Below, one piece after another: positions 62,551-64,000 of a stretch of 64,000 nt of DNA. The DNA is from Facklamia languida CCUG 37842 (GTDB taxonomy: Bacteria; Bacillota; Bacilli; Lactobacillales; Aerococcaceae): NCBI RefSeq assembly GCF_000245795.1, contig NZ_JH601133.1, positions 1,423,405-1,487,404 of the forward strand, written 5' to 3'. Numbering within the stretch: position 1 is the first letter of the stretch; each line of letters starts with the position of its first letter. A program made the translations under genes and the position numbers. The notes beneath the pieces were generated by a model that was not told the DNA's origin, ran no database searches, and saw nothing but the letters and a program-made list of their open reading frames with translations.

Positions 62551-63283
62551 TATTTTGACCCTCTTCCCTGAAATGTTTGCGCCCATGGACCATTCGGTGA
62601 TGAAGAATGCTCAGGATAAGGGTTTATTAGAATGGGCCTGCCATAATTTTCGTGATTTTGCCATTAACCGTCATGGCCATGTCGATGATTATCCCTATGG
62701 CGGTGGCGCTGGCATGCTCTTGCGGCCCGAACCGATTGTTCACTGTTTAGAGGCCATCCCTCATTATCAAGATGCCAGAGTCGTCCTAGTGGATCCTATT
62801 GGACAGCCTTTTAGTCAACAATTAGCCCAAGAATTAGCTCAGGAAGATCATTTGATCTTTATTTGTGGTCATTATGAAGGCTTTGATGAGCGGGTGCGCG
62901 CTTATGTTGATGACCAGGTGTCCTTGGGGGATTATGTCTTAACGAATGGGGAATTACCAACCATGGTCATGGTTGATGCGACGGTTCGTTTAATACCCGG
63001 AGTGGTGGGGAATGAGGAGTCCATTGTACATGAGTCCTTTCAAGTTCCATTATTAGAACATCCCCAATACACTCGTCCCTTAGAATTCCGTCAGCAGCTT
63101 GTTCCAGAGGTTCTGATGAGCGGTCATCATGCCAAGATTAGCCAGTGGCGCCATCGGGAGAGTTTGAGGCGGACCTACCTGTATCGACCAGACCTCTTGG
63201 AGGATTATGATCCTTCTCCTCAAGAGCGTGCCTGGCTTGAGGAATTTGCGGCTGAAGACCAGTCTCAGGATGCTGACGACTAA
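62540..63283 (+). CDS. trmD: tRNA (guanine-N1)-methyltransferase
   Basis: Methylates G37 of tRNAs reading CNN codons, preventing +1 frameshifts. The 247-residue SPOUT enzyme shows [20 protein letters not shown], the knot region [12 protein letters not shown], and [16 protein letters not shown] 62540 is nine bases after GGAGG; TTG 62537 is less likely. Confidence 0.97.
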   Translation: MKIDILTLFPEMFAPMDHSVMKNAQDKGLLEWACHNFRDFAINRHGHVDDYPYGGGAGMLLRPEPIVHCLEAIPHYQDARVVLVDPIGQPFSQQLAQELAQEDHLIFICGHYEGFDERVRAYVDDQVSLGDYVLTNGELPTMVMVDATVRLIPGVVGNEESIVHESFQVPLLEHPQYTRPLEFRQQLVPEVLMSGHHAKISQWRHRESLRRTYLYRPDLLEDYDPSPQERAWLEEFAAEDQSQDADD

Positions 63284-63330
63284 CGGCATCTCAAATCTGA
63301 GAGAAGCTAGTGGGCCTCTGAAATTTAGCC

Positions 63331-63358
63331 TTTACATCTTATTATTTTCTAGTATAAT
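63331..63358 (+). promoter_or_regulatory. rplS promoter
   Basis: -35 TTTACA (63331-63336), 16-base spacer, -10 TATAAT (63353-63358). About 85 bases of leader follow before rplS and may carry L19-type autoregulation, which I cannot confirm. Confidence 0.8.
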
Positions 63359-63443
63359 GTTAAAAGTGGTCGTTTGACCTTAATAAAACGATATTCCGCT
63401 AAATAGAGATCTATTTAAGAATGTTTGTTAGGAGGAAAAGAAT

Positions 63444-63791
63444 ATGAGTCACTTAATCGATAAGATTACATCTGCTCAATTACGTAGCGATATCCCAGAA
63501 TTTCGTCCTGGAGACAATGTTAAAGTTCACGCTTTGATTGTCGAAGGGGAACGGGAACGGGTACAAATCTTTGAAGGGCTTGTTATCAAGCGTCGTGGTG
63601 CTGGAATCAGCGAAACTTACACCGTTCGTAAGATCTCAAATGGTGTAGGGGTTGAGCGGACATTCCCAGTACATTCACCACGTGTAGCGAAGATCGAAGT
63701 CACTCGTCGTGGCCGTGTGCGTCGTGCGAAACTTTACTACATTCGCTCATTGGCTGGTAAAGCAGCTCGAATTCGTGAAATTGGTCATTAG
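63444..63791 (+). CDS. rplS: 50S ribosomal protein L19
   Basis: 115 residues with [40 protein letters not shown] and [12 protein letters not shown]. It sits at the 30S-50S interface. The ribosome site is TTAGGAGG. It has its own promoter downstream of trmD. Confidence 0.98.
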   Translation: MSHLIDKITSAQLRSDIPEFRPGDNVKVHALIVEGERERVQIFEGLVIKRRGAGISETYTVRKISNGVGVERTFPVHSPRVAKIEVTRRGRVRRAKLYYIRSLAGKAARIREIGH

Positions 63792-63800
63792 AATTCAACA

Positions 63801-63834
63801 AAAAGGACTGACGAAAGTCAGTCCTTCTTTTTTT
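63801..63834 (+). terminator. Intrinsic terminator after rplS
   Basis: AAGGACTGAC and GTCAGTCCTT form a 10-bp stem with a GAAA loop, followed by CTTTTTTT. Confidence 0.93.
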
Positions 63835-64000
63835 ATAATCGATGTTAAATAGGGTTGACGGAAGTCTATTTCTTCTATAAAACCTATTAATTATAGAGCC
63901 AAAATACCATGCCTCAGCTCATTGTCAAGCCGTCACTAAAAAAGTAGAATAGCCTTAGATAGAACGTTAACCAGGTGGCTAACTTATACTTGAAATTTAC

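Noticed and set aside
63835..64000. Possible gene or RNA in the last 166 bases
   Set aside because: No frame, tRNA fold or hairpin beyond the rplS terminator could be supported.

Overview
The window comes from a low-to-mid GC Gram-positive bacterium, almost certainly a Lactobacillales member. Gene content fits Aerococcaceae or a near relative, but I cannot prove the family from sequence alone. Pointers are the Firmicutes gene orders (pgpH-ybeY-dgkA-era-recO, ylxM-ffh-rpsP-khpA-rimM-trmD-rplS, rpmG-gluP), a glycine T-box ahead of glyQS, LexA beside ynzC, a SpxR/YtoI-type regulator next to nrnA, and no sporulation genes. Most of the window is ordinary chromosomal core.

Layout. 1-2653: end of pgpH, then ybeY, dgkA, era, recO. 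2654-4046: a 1.4 kb gene-free stretch with a pair of large inverted palindromes, ending in the T-box. 4077-15291: glyQ, glyS, obg, an OatA-like acyltransferase, rnz, recJ, apt, lexA (reverse), ynzC, yneF. 15819-28622: heterodimeric ABC exporter, plsC (reverse), a glutamine cyclotransferase-like protein, tgt, yajC, dinB, a ZIP transporter, spxR/ytoI-like gene, nrnA, a DUF1576 membrane protein. 28958-37913: zwf (reverse), a DEAD-box helicase, a C69 dipeptidase, a small membrane protein, then two reverse membrane-protein genes (DUF1189 and YfhO). 37914-39848: a 1.9 kb gene-free stretch with the second, larger palindrome cluster. 39849-48734: class B PBP, a DUF6115-like protein, an MltG-like small protein, rpmG, gluP, a rhodanese-like protein, a small reverse gene, gnd, and a CovRS/ArlRS-like two-component system. 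48786-56641: yidC (reverse), ftsK, and a nucleoside ABC transporter without its binding protein. 57039-59199: an accessory-looking module with a degenerate REC-LytTR regulator and two unknown membrane or exported proteins. 59363-63791: SRP and ribosome-maturation genes ending with rplS.

The most unusual content is a family of about 173 bp imperfect palindromes that fold as a three-way junction. Two full copies face each other about 660-860 bp apart at two separate loci, forming composite non-coding units of 1.0 and 1.2 kb with long inverted ends. Truncated outer arms are stacked outside them, almost in mirror order at the second locus. Stem positions co-vary between copies. A second point of interest is an (AT)7 tract directly after a well-placed TTG start of the LytTR gene. 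At the present tract length that start is out of frame, so phase variation is possible.
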